This document shows positions 5,528-5,551 of a stretch of 5,551 nucleotides of DNA, one piece after another; position 1 is the first letter of the stretch; each line of letters starts with the position of its first letter. This stretch comes from Frankiaceae bacterium (GTDB taxonomy: Bacteria > Actinomycetota > Actinomycetes > JAFAQI01). Both the position numbers and the translations under genes were made by a program. The stretch lies in the NCBI GenBank assembly GCA_030840545.1, contig JAVEEH010000278.1, positions 1 through 5,551 of the forward strand. The letters are read 5' to 3'. The notes under the pieces are model-generated. The model was given only the letters and a program-made list of their open reading frames with translations. It ran no database searches and was not told the DNA's origin.

Positions 5528-5545
5528 GCGACGCCTTTTCAGGCC
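5521..5545 (+). terminator. Inverted repeat spanning the propeller gene stop codon, possible terminator hairpin
   Basis: GGCCTGA (5521-5527) and TCAGGCC (5539-5545) are perfect 7-base arms with an 11-base loop. The left arm contains the TGA stop itself. No T-tract is visible in the six bases left before the window ends. It could be an L-shaped (tract-less) actinobacterial terminator or an mRNA-end stabiliser. Confidence 0.4.
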
Positions 5546-5551
5546 GGCGCT

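Overview
The window reads as chromosomal DNA from a high-GC actinobacterium. Third codon positions are overwhelmingly G or C, and GTG, TTG and apparently CTG serve as start codons. Five genes run on the minus strand, read from high to low coordinates: alanine dehydrogenase (ald), a XerD-type tyrosine recombinase, a ParA-family ATPase, a small protein with a ribbon-helix-helix-like C-terminus, and an integral membrane protein cut by the left edge. A sixth gene, a secreted six-Asp-box beta-propeller protein, diverges from ald on the plus strand. An ald/xerD/parA neighbourhood, often followed by scpA/scpB, is familiar from Actinobacteria, so the next genes beyond the left edge may be scpA and scpB; this cannot be seen here.

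Layout. Positions 1-593 (minus) encode a site-2-protease-like membrane protein that keeps the family scaffold but lacks the HExxH zinc motif and the second-site aspartate. Positions 595-975 (minus) encode the ribbon-helix-helix-like protein, which has a TTG start and overlaps the end of parA (960-1844) by 16 bases. A 109-base gap (1845-1953) holds a candidate promoter, an inverted repeat near its predicted transcription start, and a small hairpin after xerD. xerD (1954-2925) appears to start at a CTG that overlaps the ald stop codon. ald occupies 2922-4052. A 194-base divergent intergenic region (4053-4246) holds the control regions for ald and for the propeller gene (4247-5527).

How the genes fit together. 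XerD resolves chromosome dimers and ParA-type ATPases act in chromosome or plasmid partition. The RHH-like protein is translationally coupled to ParA and is a reasonable candidate for its DNA-binding partner. The degenerate membrane protease starts one base after the RHH stop codon and therefore belongs to the same transcription unit. A partition-type ATPase, a possible DNA-binding partner and a pseudoprotease in the membrane form the most interesting module here; a joint function is inference. Ald is metabolic (L-alanine/pyruvate, NAD) and the propeller protein is an exported protein of unknown substrate. There is no gene-free stretch longer than 300 bases, and I saw no tRNA, rRNA, CRISPR array or insertion sequence.
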